Source of the DNA: Phycisphaerales bacterium
GTDB lineage: Bacteria > Planctomycetota > Phycisphaerae > Phycisphaerales > UBA1924
DNA length: 64,000 nt
NCBI GenBank assembly: GCA_947459215.1
Contig: CANHCQ010000009.1
Location: 62,001-126,000, forward strand
Reading direction: 5' to 3'
The notes beneath the pieces are model-generated. The model made no database searches and had not been told where the DNA came from. It worked only from the letters and a program-made list of their open reading frames with translations. A program made the position numbers and the translations under genes. Within the stretch, counting starts at the first letter, position 1, and each line of letters begins with the position of its first letter. Shown here one piece after another: positions 51,646 through 60,248 of the stretch.

Positions 51646-52527
51646 ATGCACAACCCACCAACGCGATGCCTCAACCTCCCCCTCCCCGCGTGGGGGGAGG
51701 GACGGGGCCGGGGGGTGGGCGAAGGAGCCGCGGGTAACCCAGAGTCTGGATTCGTCGCGGCCAACACCCGCCCACAAAGCTCCGCTCTTTCGCCACTCCC
51801 ACGCACCCCTCAGCCCTCACCCCTTCCCCCTCGCAACCACCCTCACTTCAACCTCGTCCTCACCCGCTTCCTCGACGACGCGCTCTCCATCGGCGTCATC
51901 GCGCAGGAAACAGAGCTCTCGATCGGCGAAGTGCTCGACATCATCCACTCGCCGCAAGCCCGCCGCGTGATCGAAGACATCTCTTCCGCCGAAACCCTCC
52001 GCGAGCCCTATCTCCTTGCCGTCGCCCGCACCCGCGCGCTCCACACCCTGACCCGCATTGCCGATCCCGAAGCCGACGGCGACCCCAAGTTCCTCGAAAC
52101 CCAACGCCGCGCCGCCGCCGCTCTCCTGCGCTCCACACCCAAGGGTGCCACTGCCGACGGCTCGGCGTCGGCAGTGCCGCGGCCCGCGTCGCCCACCGTT
52201 CCACCGGGTTTCGTGTGCCACCGGTGTCGATCCGAAATCCCGAACCTACCCGCCAACGCCGCACGTACCGGAATCAACACGAGGCCGCACACTCCAGCCA
52301 CCCCTCGACACCTCGAAACCTCGACACCTCCCTCCTTCCCCGTACCATCCCCCCATGCCCGTCTTCCTCCGCTGGTTCCTCTACCTGGTCCCGCTGAACC
52401 CGATCGCGGTGCGGCTTGTCCAGAACGGCTCCCGCCGCACGAGGCACCTCTACATCCGGGCCGGCTACCTCGCGGTCCTGATCCTGGTGCTGCTCTGGTC
52501 GCTGATCGCGCGGCTGGGCGCCGGTGA
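51646..52527 (+). CDS. Poorly defined gene with repeat-derived N-terminus
   Basis: A 293-codon frame with GGAGG six bases before ATG 51646. Residues 1-65 are encoded by a GC-rich repeat and look unstructured. Residues 67-165 look protein-like: FNLVLTRFLDDALSIGVIAQ, then ELSIGEVLDIIHSPQARRVI and LREPYLLAVARTRALHTLTR, a helical pattern that recalls small HTH-like planctomycete proteins. The last 57 codons overlap the start of the ABC permease in another frame, which is unlikely for a real C-terminus. The gene may end earlier in life or carry a mutation near its end. Function unknown. Confidence 0.4.
   Translation: MHNPPTRCLNLPLPAWGEGRGRGVGEGAAGNPESGFVAANTRPQSSALSPLPRTPQPSPLPPRNHPHFNLVLTRFLDDALSIGVIAQETELSIGEVLDIIHSPQARRVIEDISSAETLREPYLLAVARTRALHTLTRIADPEADGDPKFLETQRRAAAALLRSTPKGATADGSASAVPRPASPTVPPGFVCHRCRSEIPNLPANAARTGINTRPHTPATPRHLETSTPPSFPVPSPHARLPPLVPLPGPAEPDRGAACPERLPPHEAPLHPGRLPRGPDPGAALVADRAAGRR
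52303..52326. repeat. 8-bp quasi-tandem repeat
   Basis: CCTCGACA, CCTCGAAA, CCTCGACA in a row, followed by CCTCCCTC. It lies about 30 bases before the ABC permease start. Confidence 0.8.
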
Positions 52528-54214
52528 GCTCGATTACCGCGAACTCGCCATCAACGCCGCCGGCTCGTTCACCTTCATCGCCTACCTCCAGCTCGGCCTC
52601 ATCTGCATCCTCACCCCCGTCTTCATGGCCGGCGCGATCGCCCAGGAATCCAGCCCGCGAACCTGGGAAGTGCTGCTCACCACGCCTCTGACCGCGGGTC
52701 AGATCGTCCTGGGCAACCTCCTCGGCCGCCTCTTCTTCATCATCGCGTTGCTCGTCGCCGCGCTCCCGCTCTTCGCGCTCACCCAGTACTTCGGCGGCGT
52801 GCCCATCCGCGCCATCTTCGGGTCGTTCGCCGTCAGCGCCTTCGCCGCCACCGTCGTCGGCGCCATCGCCGTCGCGTTGTCCGTCTCCCGCCTCGCCGGT
52901 AAGCGTGCCGTCTTCGCCTTCTACATCTCCGTCATCAGCTACCTCGCCGTCACCCTCGCCATCGACTACTTCCTCCGCGGCAGCGGCAAGGGTGCCGCCG
53001 GTGGCGCGGGCGTCACCTGGCTCACCGCCTTCAACCCCTTCCTCGCCCTCACCGCCCTGCTCACGCCTGCCAACTACCCGACCGCCCCCGCCGGAACCAC
53101 CCGCGGCCTCGCCGTCTGGTTCCTCGAACACCCCGTCCGCACCTGGTGCTACGGCTCGCTCCTCTTCTCGCTCGGCTTGATGGTCGTCTCCACCTTCACC
53201 GTCCGCAGCGGCGGCGTCTCGCTCTTCGCCGGCGAAGAAGGCGGCATCCCCTGGTACCGCAAGCTCTTCGGCCTCGGCGCCGCCGGCGCTGGCACACGCC
53301 CCGCCCGCACCGTCTGGCAGAACCCCATCGCCTGGCGCGAGGCCGCCGCTCGCAACAGCACCCTCGGCCGCATCGTCGCCCGCTACATGTTCATCGCCGC
53401 GGGCGGCCTCTTCGGCATCACCCTCATCATCTTCTACCACACCGGCGTCCTCAGCAGCACCGACTTCCGCACCGCACTCCTCGCCACCATCTGGGGCGAA
53501 CTCACCGTCATCACACTCGTCGCGATCAACATGGCCGCCACCGCCATCAGCCGCGAACGCGAAGACGGCACGCTCGACATCCTGCTCACCACGCCCATAA
53601 CCCCCGCCAACTACCTCCTCGGCAAACTCCGCGGCCTCATCGCCTACATGCTCCCCCTGCTCGCCGTCCCGCTCGGCACGCTGCTCATGGCGTCCATCTA
53701 CGTCATCTTCGACGGCTTCGGTCGCACCGGCGGCATCACGGTCCAGACCCAAGTCGTCGGCGGCACGATCACCTCGCCTGTGCTCCTGCCCGAAGCCGCG
53801 CTGCTCGCGCCCCTCGTGTGCGTCCCCTTCATCGCCTTCTGCCTCATGGTCGGCCTGCAGTGGTCGCTCCGCAGCAAGGGCACCATCGGCTCGGTGATCG
53901 CCACCGTGGGCGTCGTCGGCCTTGTCGCTGGCATCTCCGGCACCTGCGGCTGGCAGGCGGCGTTGCAGATCGCCTGGATCGGTCCCGCGCTCGGCGCCCT
54001 CTGCCCCGGCCCGCTCATCCTGGCGTTCACGAACCCCGACACCGCTATGGCCCAGACCGCCAACGGTGCCGGCGGCATGGAAACCGCCCGCGTCTCGCTC
54101 GCCATCGGCGCCGGAGCCGCGGCAGTCATCTACTCCGTCATCGTCTACGCCATCCACAGCGGCATGGTCCGCACCTTCGACATGACCGTCCGCAAGCTCG
54201 CCGGCATGAAGTAA
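52355..54214 (+). CDS. ABC-2 type transporter permease
   Basis: A 619-residue membrane protein with about 12 helices, two ABC-2 style halves. The start MPVFLRWFLYLVPLNPIAVR and LVQNGSRRTRHLYIRAGYL is a form I associate with planctomycete ABC permeases. QESSPRTWEVLLTTPLTAGQ near residue 105 and EREDGTLDILLTTPITPANY near residue 405 are the duplicated cytoplasmic coupling segments. The ATPase partner is not adjacent and must be encoded elsewhere. Substrate unknown. Overlaps the doubtful gene upstream; the next gene starts 24 bases after its stop. Confidence 0.88.
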   Translation: MPVFLRWFLYLVPLNPIAVRLVQNGSRRTRHLYIRAGYLAVLILVLLWSLIARLGAGELDYRELAINAAGSFTFIAYLQLGLICILTPVFMAGAIAQESSPRTWEVLLTTPLTAGQIVLGNLLGRLFFIIALLVAALPLFALTQYFGGVPIRAIFGSFAVSAFAATVVGAIAVALSVSRLAGKRAVFAFYISVISYLAVTLAIDYFLRGSGKGAAGGAGVTWLTAFNPFLALTALLTPANYPTAPAGTTRGLAVWFLEHPVRTWCYGSLLFSLGLMVVSTFTVRSGGVSLFAGEEGGIPWYRKLFGLGAAGAGTRPARTVWQNPIAWREAAARNSTLGRIVARYMFIAAGGLFGITLIIFYHTGVLSSTDFRTALLATIWGELTVITLVAINMAATAISREREDGTLDILLTTPITPANYLLGKLRGLIAYMLPLLAVPLGTLLMASIYVIFDGFGRTGGITVQTQVVGGTITSPVLLPEAALLAPLVCVPFIAFCLMVGLQWSLRSKGTIGSVIATVGVVGLVAGISGTCGWQAALQIAWIGPALGALCPGPLILAFTNPDTAMAQTANGAGGMETARVSLAIGAGAAAVIYSVIVYAIHSGMVRTFDMTVRKLAGMK

Positions 54215-54238
54215 CGCCGCTCTCCGAAAGGCAACGCC

Positions 54239-54790
54239 ATGCCACTGCGACCCGAGGAGATCATCGAACTGCTGCAACTCGAGCCGCTGCCCGAAGAAGG
54301 CGGATTCTTCCGCGAGACCTACCGCGCTCCGGAGACCTTCCCCGCCGACGCGCTGCCCGCCCGATACCGCGACCGCACCCGCGGCCGGGCCCACAGCACT
54401 CAGATCTACTTCCTCATCACGCCGCGCTCGCCCTCGCTCATGCACCTGGTCGCGAGCGACGAAGTCTTCCACCACTATGCCGGCGATCCGGTGGAGCAGC
54501 TTCATCTGACACTCGCTGGCGAGGCTCGCGTGCACTGGATCGGCAACGATCTCCGCGCCGGCCACCGGCCGCAGGTGGTCGTGCCCCGTGATGTCTGGCA
54601 GGGTTGCCGCGTCCGTATGGGAGGCATCGGCTGGTCGCTGCTGGGTTGCACGGTGTCACCGGGTTTCGATTGGGCCGATTTCCGCATCGGCGGCCGCGAT
54701 GAAATCCACAGCATCTATCGTGGTGCGGACCCGGCGATCCGGGCCCTCATCGATGCCTTGACCGTTCCCTCCAAGCCGGAGCAGGCATGA
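54239..54790 (+). CDS. DUF985 family cupin
   Basis: A 183-residue cupin-fold protein. The family signatures are PLPEEGGFFRETYRAPE, STQIYFLITPRSPSLMHLVA, DEVFHHYAGDPVEQLHL, and VVPRDVWQGCRV, followed by LLGCTVSPGFDWADFRI. Function of DUF985 is not established; some members are described as sugar-nucleotide epimerase-like or as metal-binding cupins. Its stop overlaps the start of the nucleosidase gene (ATGA at 54787), so the two are co-translated. Confidence 0.92.
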   Translation: MPLRPEEIIELLQLEPLPEEGGFFRETYRAPETFPADALPARYRDRTRGRAHSTQIYFLITPRSPSLMHLVASDEVFHHYAGDPVEQLHLTLAGEARVHWIGNDLRAGHRPQVVVPRDVWQGCRVRMGGIGWSLLGCTVSPGFDWADFRIGGRDEIHSIYRGADPAIRALIDALTVPSKPEQA

Positions 54791-55557
54791 GTCTCGGGAT
54801 CATGTGCGCGATTCCCCAGGAAGCGAGCCGCCTTGCCGGTGCGCTCGCCCGCGAGCACGAGCACGTCCACGGCGGGCGCACCTACTACACCGGCACGCTT
54901 CCTGGCGCCGGCACGTCCGAGCGCATCGTGCTGGTCTACAGCCGCGTCGGCAAGGTGGCCGCCGCCGCCACGGCCCAGCACCTGATCGATGTGCACCGCG
55001 TGAAAGCGATCATCTTCACTGGCGTGGCCGGCGCACTGACGCCCGACCTGCGCGTCGGCGACATCGTGGTGGCGCAGAACCTGTGGCAGCACGACATGGA
55101 CGCGTCGCCGATCTTCCCGCCGCTGGAGATCCCGCTGCTGGGCGTCTCGTCGATCGCGGCCGATGAGTCGCTATCGGCGCGGCTGCGTGCGGGCGCGGAG
55201 GCGTTCGCGCGCGAGGGCTTCGAGCACGACGTGCCGCGAGCAGTACGCGAGGAATTGCGCCTGCCGACGCCGCGGGTGGTGGTGGGCGACATCGCCAGCG
55301 GCGACCGTTTCGTATCCACCGATGCAGAGCGCGCCGCGCTGCGTCAGCGTGTGCCCAGCGCCGTCTGCGTGGAAATGGAGGGCGCCGCGGTGGCCCAGGT
55401 CTGTCACGAACAGGGCGTGCCGCTGGCAGTCGTGCGTGTCATCTCCGACAGCGCGAACGACCATGCCGCGAGGGATTTCGAGCGATTCATCACCGAGGCC
55501 GCGAGTGTCTACGGACTCGGGATCATCCGGAAAGCGCTGCTGCTGGATCGCAGTTGA
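54787..55557 (+). CDS. mtnN: 5'-methylthioadenosine/S-adenosylhomocysteine nucleosidase
   Basis: Cleaves adenine from methylthioadenosine and S-adenosylhomocysteine, by-products of SAM use. The 256-residue protein has the phosphorylase-like fold: LGIMCAIPQEASRLAGAL, VYSRVGKVAAAATAQHLI, FTGVAGALTPDLRVGDIVVA, the purine site with CVEMEGAAVAQVC and the catalytic Asp in VRVISDSAN. Overlaps the DUF985 gene by four bases, suggesting a joint role, though none is documented to my knowledge. The related futalosine nucleosidase MqnB is an alternative given the MqnD-like protein at 40608. Confidence 0.87.
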   Translation: MSLGIMCAIPQEASRLAGALAREHEHVHGGRTYYTGTLPGAGTSERIVLVYSRVGKVAAAATAQHLIDVHRVKAIIFTGVAGALTPDLRVGDIVVAQNLWQHDMDASPIFPPLEIPLLGVSSIAADESLSARLRAGAEAFAREGFEHDVPRAVREELRLPTPRVVVGDIASGDRFVSTDAERAALRQRVPSAVCVEMEGAAVAQVCHEQGVPLAVVRVISDSANDHAARDFERFITEAASVYGLGIIRKALLLDRS

Positions 55558-55630
55558 AGCCGTTACGTTCGTTGCTCTGGTGCATCGAAGAGGGCCCGCC
55601 TGATTTCCGCGGCGGAGAAGGATTGCAATC

Positions 55631-56623
55631 ATGAGGACCCGTCAACTCGGTCGCAGCGGTTTGTCCGTGTCGGAGATCGGCCTCGGCTGCATGGGCATGA
55701 GCGAGTTCTACGACCCCAAGGCGATGAACGACGCCGAGTCAATCGCCGTCATCCACCGCTCGATCGATCTGGGCTGCACGTTCCTCGACACCGCCGACAT
55801 GTACGGCACCGGGCACAACGAGACGCTGGTCGGCAAGGCGATCAAGGGCCGACGCGACAAGGTCGTGCTCGCAACCAAGTTCGGAAACGTCCGCGGCCCC
55901 AAGGGCGAGTTCCTCGGCGTCCGCGGCGACGCGGCGTACGTGAAGCAGTGCTGCGACGCGAGCCTGCAGCGGCTCGGCGTCTCGGTCATCGACCTGTACT
56001 TCCAGCACCGCGTCGATCCGAATGTGCCGATCGAAGAGACGGTTGGTGCAATGGCGGAGCTGGTGAAAGCCGGGAAGGTGCGGTATCTCGGCCTGTCGGA
56101 GGCCGCGTCGGAGACGATCCGGCGTGCCGCGAATGTGCACCCGATCGCCGCGCTGCAGACGGAATACTCGCTGTGGACCCGCGACCCCGAGGAGAAGATC
56201 CTCGCCACCGTGCGCGAGCTTGGCATCGGCTTCGTGGCCTACAGCCCGCTCGGCCGCGGCTTCCTGAGCGGCCAGTTCAAGGGCCCCGACGACCTCGCCC
56301 CCGACGACGCCCGCCGCCTGCACCCGCGTTTCCAGGGCGAGAACTTCGCCAAGAACCTCGACCTCGCCCGCAAGGTCGAAGAGATCGCGCGGGAAAAGCG
56401 CTGCACCCCCAGCCAACTCGCGATCGCGTGGGTGATGGCCCAGGGCAACGACATCGTGCCGATCCCCGGCACCAAGCGGGCCAAGTACCTCGAAGAAAAC
56501 CTCGCCGCAGCAACGGTGCGGTTGAACGCGGATGAGCTAAAGCGAATCGACGCCGCGTTCCCGATGGGAACGACCGCGGGGCAGCGATACGCGGAGCGAG
56601 CGATGGCGGCGGTGAATCGGTAG
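55631..56623 (+). CDS. Aldo/keto reductase
   Basis: NAD(P)H-dependent oxidoreductase of the AKR superfamily, close to the YajO/AKR13-like group. The 330 residues start [20 protein letters not shown], with the catalytic tetrad recognisable as D in [13 protein letters not shown] in the same segment, K in VLATKFG and H in DLYFQHRVD. The C-terminus shows the cofactor motif [14 protein letters not shown] purine-rich GGAGAAGG lies upstream of ATG 55631. It converges on the HPPD gene. Substrate unknown. Confidence 0.93.
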   Translation: MRTRQLGRSGLSVSEIGLGCMGMSEFYDPKAMNDAESIAVIHRSIDLGCTFLDTADMYGTGHNETLVGKAIKGRRDKVVLATKFGNVRGPKGEFLGVRGDAAYVKQCCDASLQRLGVSVIDLYFQHRVDPNVPIEETVGAMAELVKAGKVRYLGLSEAASETIRRAANVHPIAALQTEYSLWTRDPEEKILATVRELGIGFVAYSPLGRGFLSGQFKGPDDLAPDDARRLHPRFQGENFAKNLDLARKVEEIAREKRCTPSQLAIAWVMAQGNDIVPIPGTKRAKYLEENLAAATVRLNADELKRIDAAFPMGTTAGQRYAERAMAAVNR

Positions 56624-56737
56624 GAGTTGTGCGAGAACAGGAAGCAGTTCGCAGGCCGGGCTTGGAACGAGCGCCGCTTCGCGGCTTCAGAGGGACGATG
56701 CTTCGCGACTTGGCGTGCGTACAGCGCTGCGCGGCAG

Positions 56738-57991
56738 CTACAGATTTCCCCGCCGCTCCTGTTCCAGTTCCAGCGCCTCGAACAGGGCTTTGAAGTTGCC
56801 CTTGCCGAAGGACTGTGAGCCGCGGCGGCAGATGATCTCGAAGAAGAGTGTCGGGCGGTCCTGCAGGGGCTTGGTGAAGAGTTGGAGCAGATAGCCCTCG
56901 TCGTCGGCGTCGACCAGGATGCCGAGGTCGCGGACGCGCTGGTGGTCTTCCTGCACCGCCTCGTGGCCGTGCTGCTTGAGCATGGTGTTCACCCGGTCCC
57001 ACACCTTGGCGTAATAGGCGTCGGGCAGGGTGAGGAAGTCGACGCCGCGGCTGCGGAGGGCGGCGATGGAGTGGAGTTCGTCGTCGGTGCGCAGCGCGAG
57101 GTGCTGGACGCCGGGGGTGTTGGCGTGCCAGTCGAGGTATTCCTGCACCTGGCTCTTCTTCTTGCCGTGGGCGGGCTCGTTGATCGGCATCTTGATGAGG
57201 TTGTTGCCGCTGGACATGACCTTGGACATGAGCGCCGAGTACTCGGTCGAGATGTCGGCGTCGTCGAAGTGCTTGAACATCTTGAACTCGAGCACGTCTT
57301 CGTACCACTTGACCCAGTAGTTCATCTTGCCGAGCTCGACGTTGCCGACGAGGTGGTCGACGTACTTGAGGCCGCAGGGGTGCTTCTTGTTGTGCTCGTT
57401 GATGGCGAGAATCGACGAGCCCATGCCGCCTTGCGGGCCGCAGCCGGTGGCGGGCGTGCACAGGCCGCCGTCGATGCGTTTGAAGCGGGGCATGAAGAGG
57501 CCGCCCTGCTTGACCTTGGTGAGTTCGTACTCACCGGTGCGGCTCACGAACGAGTGACAGACGCGGCCGTAGGTGCGGATGCCGGCCATGGTGACCGTGC
57601 CGCGGCTGTCCTTGAAGACGCGCGGCTCGTATGCGGACTGGGCGCCATTCTTCATCGCGCGTTCGTACGCGGCCTCGGCGTCGAAGACGGTGAAGGCGAC
57701 GTCCTTCACGCCGTCGCCGTACATCGCGAGCTCCATCGCCGAGTGATGCTCGGGCGAGAGCGGGCTGCTGAGGACGAAGCGGATGTTGCCCTGGGTGAGC
57801 AGGTAGTGGGCGCAGTCGCGGCTGCCGGTGGTCAGGTCGCAGACCTGCTCGATCTGGAAGCCGAAGCAGTGGGCGTAGAAGAACGCGGCCTGCTTGGCGT
57901 TGCCGACGTAGAACTGGACGTGATCGACGTCGATGAGCTGCAGAGGATCGGAGACTTTGCTCGGAGAAACGGCGGGGGAGAGCGTGGTCAT
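56738..57991 (-). CDS. hpd: 4-Hydroxyphenylpyruvate dioxygenase
   Basis: Fe(II) enzyme converting 4-hydroxyphenylpyruvate to homogentisate, used in tyrosine breakdown and in tocopherol or pyomelanin synthesis. The 417 residues form two vicinal-oxygen-chelate halves. The iron ligands are H213 (KYVDHLVGNV), H297 (GVQHLAL) and E385 (LFFEIICRR). ATG 57991 is preferred to the far longer frame because MTTLSPAVSP leads into the domain and GGAG lies seven bases upstream. A consensus TATAAT is visible at 58042-58037. A FAH-family gene lies at 41698; homogentisate dioxygenase is not in the window. Confidence 0.95.
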   Translation of the reverse strand: MTTLSPAVSPSKVSDPLQLIDVDHVQFYVGNAKQAAFFYAHCFGFQIEQVCDLTTGSRDCAHYLLTQGNIRFVLSSPLSPEHHSAMELAMYGDGVKDVAFTVFDAEAAYERAMKNGAQSAYEPRVFKDSRGTVTMAGIRTYGRVCHSFVSRTGEYELTKVKQGGLFMPRFKRIDGGLCTPATGCGPQGGMGSSILAINEHNKKHPCGLKYVDHLVGNVELGKMNYWVKWYEDVLEFKMFKHFDDADISTEYSALMSKVMSSGNNLIKMPINEPAHGKKKSQVQEYLDWHANTPGVQHLALRTDDELHSIAALRSRGVDFLTLPDAYYAKVWDRVNTMLKQHGHEAVQEDHQRVRDLGILVDADDEGYLLQLFTKPLQDRPTLFFEIICRRGSQSFGKGNFKALFEALELEQERRGNL

Positions 57992-58036
57992 GGGAAGGCT
58001 CCGGAGGCCGCGGGACTGCGTTGCGGCGTGTCGGAC

Positions 58037-58042
58037 ATTATA
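58037..58042 (-). promoter_or_regulatory. -10 box of the HPPD gene
   Basis: A perfect TATAAT on the minus strand, which would start transcription about 39 bases before the ATG. No good -35 is seen at 16-18 bases. Confidence 0.5.
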
Positions 58043-58068
58043 GAAAGAGGGGTTTGAGGGCAGGGGAA

Positions 58069-58100
58069 GGCATCGAGGCAGGAGGCATCGAGGCATCAAG
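58069..58100. repeat. GGCATCGAGGCA quasi-repeat
   Basis: The word GGCATCGAGGCA occurs twice and GGCATC once more, overlapping the stop codon of the NUDIX gene. Confidence 0.75.
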
Positions 58101-58770
58101 TGGGGGACGGAGCCGCAAGCCAGTCGATCAGCGAGCGGGTTGGGGGTGAGAGCGTGTCGGTTTCGCGTGCTTCGGGGAGGGTCTTCCACGCCGTCTGCGT
58201 GTACTCCCACTCGCGTGGTGCGGCTTCGGTGTCGGCGGGGACTTCGACCCGCAGTATTACGTCGTAGGTGCGGGCAAATTCGTCGAGGACGACGGCGATG
58301 GGTCGGGGTGTCGCTGTCGCGACGATGCCGGTTTCTTCGTGCAGTTCTTCGTGGAACTGGCGGATGATGTCGGAGAGGGTGAGTTCGGTTGCGGTGGGGG
58401 AGGCGTCGACTCCGCCGCGGGGGGCGGTTTCGCAGAGGTCGCCGTAGATGCGGGTCTGGGGTGAACGGCGACCGAGGAGGATCTCGTCGCGGTCGTTGCG
58501 ACGGCGGGTGACGACGCCGGAGATGCCGAGCGCGAGCACGCCGGTGGGGACGACGGCGCCGACAGCGAAGCGCTTGTAGGTGTCGAAGGCGACGCGGAGT
58601 GTGGGAGGCTCACACGCGAGGACGCGGACGATGCGGCCGTCGTGGAGACGAGGGCTGGCGGCGAGCATGCTGCGCCAGTGTGATTCGATCTGGGGTATGA
58701 GCGACGGATCTTCCGCTGGCGGAGGAACCGTTTCGAGGTGCAGCTGCGTGATGGGCCAGAGGCGGATCAC
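58096..58770 (-). CDS. NUDIX hydrolase-like protein
   Basis: A 224-residue protein with a recognisable NUDIX helix: FHEELHEETGIVATA, preceded at a plausible distance by ETAPRGGVDA instead of a single Gly. The N-terminal 60 residues are a separate small domain. The NUDIX motif is close to GX5EX7REUXEEXGU, so pyrophosphohydrolase activity is likely but the substrate is unknown. GTG start at 58770. The stop lies in a short repeat. It follows the dnaX-ybaB pair on the same strand but with a large repeat element between. Confidence 0.75.
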   Translation of the reverse strand: MIRLWPITQLHLETVPPPAEDPSLIPQIESHWRSMLAASPRLHDGRIVRVLACEPPTLRVAFDTYKRFAVGAVVPTGVLALGISGVVTRRRNDRDEILLGRRSPQTRIYGDLCETAPRGGVDASPTATELTLSDIIRQFHEELHEETGIVATATPRPIAVVLDEFARTYDVILRVEVPADTEAAPREWEYTQTAWKTLPEARETDTLSPPTRSLIDWLAAPSPT

Positions 58771-58790
58771 GGGGTCAGGATAAGAAAAGA

Positions 58791-59029
58791 CATTGCACCG
58801 CGGAGGACGCGGAGAGCGCGGAGGAAAGACGATTTACCGCGGAGAGCACGGAGAGCACGGAGAGCGCAGAGACAAGCATGAAGAGTGGGGATCTGGCAAG
58901 GCACAGGAGGTGAACCAGAGTGGAAGGGCAACGTCTCTTGCTCTTCAACTGATTCCCCTCTGTGTTCTCCGTGATCTCCGTGGTAAATTGCCTTCTCTCC
59001 GCGTCCTCTGCGTGCTCCACGGTGAAATG
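58791..59029. repeat. Nested pair of inverted elements between ybaB and the NUDIX gene
   Basis: Outer arms: 58791-58828 and 58993-59029 (CACCGCGGAGGACGCGGAG against CTCCGCGTCCTCTGCGTGCT). Inner arms: 58829-58873 and about 58956-58992 (GATTTACCGCGGAGAGCACG against CTCCGTGGTAAATTGCC). The centre carries no gene. The structure looks like one element inserted within another. Confidence 0.8.
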
Positions 59030-59047
59030 CCTTTCCTGGCAGCAGGC

Positions 59048-59416
59048 TCAGCCGAGCAGGTTGCCCAAGCCCGGCAGGTCCGGCAGGCCCAGTTCGCGGG
59101 TGCGCTTCTGGATCGCGGCCTGGAGCTTTTCCTGCGCCTGGGTCAGGCCGTCGTTGACGGCTTCGGCGATCGCCTTGGCGCTGGCCTCGCGGGTCTTGTT
59201 CTCGGCGGCCATGCCGTTGACGAGGGCGGCGGAGATCTCGACGCTGATGACCTTCATCTGGCCGTTGACGCGGGCGGTGATGGCGCCGTTGCTGGACTTG
59301 CCGATGACCTCGGTTTTGCCCATGTCTTCTTTGACCTGCTCGATGGAGGCTTTGAGCTTGTCCTGGTTCTTGAGCAGACTGGCGACGGCGCCCATGGCTT
59401 TGAGTTGGTCGAGCAT
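59048..59416 (-). CDS. ybaB: Nucleoid-associated protein YbaB/EbfC
   Basis: A 122-residue DNA-binding protein of the YbaB family. It has MLDQLKAMGAVASLLKNQDK, a helix with KASIEQVKEDM, the beta core VIGKSSNGAITARVNGQMKV, and DGLTQAQEKLQAAIQKRTRE at the end. ATG 59416 is chosen over longer readings; GGAAGG lies about ten bases upstream. It follows dnaX by 85 bases, the order seen in many bacteria (dnaX-ybaB-recR); recR is absent here. Confidence 0.92.
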   Translation of the reverse strand: MLDQLKAMGAVASLLKNQDKLKASIEQVKEDMGKTEVIGKSSNGAITARVNGQMKVISVEISAALVNGMAAENKTREASAKAIAEAVNDGLTQAQEKLQAAIQKRTRELGLPDLPGLGNLLG

Positions 59417-59501
59417 GATTGGTTGAGCCTTCCCGCACGAGTGTGCGTGCGTCTGTTCGCGGCGGGTGTGCCGCGGGTTGCGTGGTGACGAGTCGATTTG
59501 G

Positions 59502-60242
59502 TCAGGTGTTCTCGGTGGGGCGAGTCTGGCGAGGGTACACACCCAGGACCTTGGCGTTGAGGAGTTCGACGGCCCGGGCGATGAGTGGGTGTTCGATGGC
59601 GCTGGAGACGGTCATGCTGGGGATGGCCGGGGCGGTGGGGGCAGTGGGGGCGGGAGTGGCGTTCGCGGTGGGCGTGCCTTGCTTAGTGGTGGTCGCCAGC
59701 GCGGGGTCGAGAGCGCCGACAGGCAGGCTGGTGGCGGCAATCTCGGGCGTGGTGATCGTGAGAGTGACGGAGCGTTGCCAGGCGCGGGTGATGACTTCGG
59801 TGATCGCGTCGCGGGCGCCTTCGGCGGCGGTGCGGAGGTCGGGGCTGACGCGGATGGTGACGCGGCCGTCCTTGTGTTCGACGAGCGTGGCTTCTTCGAT
59901 GACGGCCTGGACCTGACGCCGGGCGGACTTGGCGGCGGCTTGGACATCGACCCAGTCGCAGGCGTTGGACGGGGACCGCGGCGGAGGAGCCGGGATCGCC
60001 ACCGCGGCCATGGCCGCGGGAGGCGGCGTCGGCGCACTCAGTGGGACCGGCCTCTGGCCGGTCAACGAGCTATCGGGTTTGGCCGGCGCTTCGGGCGTTC
60101 GGGTCGGGCTCCCGGCGTCTCGTCCTGCGGCGGAGAGGCCGCGAGAGCGCGGGGCATCGTCGCCGATCTCAGTCGGCGGCCTTCGCGTGCTCTCACTCTC
60201 TCTGCCCGCCGGCGGAAGGGGCGACGCCGCCGGCGGCTCTAT
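59502..60242 (-). CDS. dnaX: DnaX tau-specific C-terminal region, reached by -1 frameshift
   Basis: Starting from ATA at 60242 in the -1 frame, 246 codons are open to the stop at 59504-59502. The first 80 residues are Pro/Arg-rich linker; the rest is folded, with CDWVDVQAAAKSARRQVQAV and, at the end, HPLIARAVELLNAKVLGV, which matches the usual C-terminus of DnaX tau proteins. No independent ribosome binding site is evident at the TTG where a separate gene could begin (60065). Joined to the gamma part it gives about 624 residues, close to E. coli tau (643). This would supply the DnaB/polymerase-binding parts of the clamp loader. Confidence 0.8.
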   Translation of the reverse strand: MEPPAASPLPPAGRESESTRRPPTEIGDDAPRSRGLSAAGRDAGSPTRTPEAPAKPDSSLTGQRPVPLSAPTPPPAAMAAVAIPAPPPRSPSNACDWVDVQAAAKSARRQVQAVIEEATLVEHKDGRVTIRVSPDLRTAAEGARDAITEVITRAWQRSVTLTITTPEIAATSLPVGALDPALATTTKQGTPTANATPAPTAPTAPAIPSMTVSSAIEHPLIARAVELLNAKVLGVYPRQTRPTENT

Positions 60243-60248
60243 TTTTTT
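60206..60248 (-). promoter_or_regulatory. Programmed -1 frameshift signal in dnaX
   Basis: Reading on the minus strand: slip heptamer A AAA AAA (60248-60242) in the correct phase, stop TAG at once, then after a 5-base spacer a 10-bp perfect stem, CCGCCGGCGG at 60236-60227 with CCGCCGGCGG at 60215-60206, 11-base loop. Confidence 0.8.

Noticed and set aside
52274..54565. A 763-codon minus-strand frame opposite the ABC permease
   Set aside because: Acidic low-complexity shadow; the plus strand shows the duplicated ABC-2 coupling segments.
59502..60065. A separate gene starting at TTG 60065
   Set aside because: It has no ribosome binding site, its frame is open back to the dnaX slip site, and its end is a DnaX tau C-terminus; it is better read as the frameshift extension.
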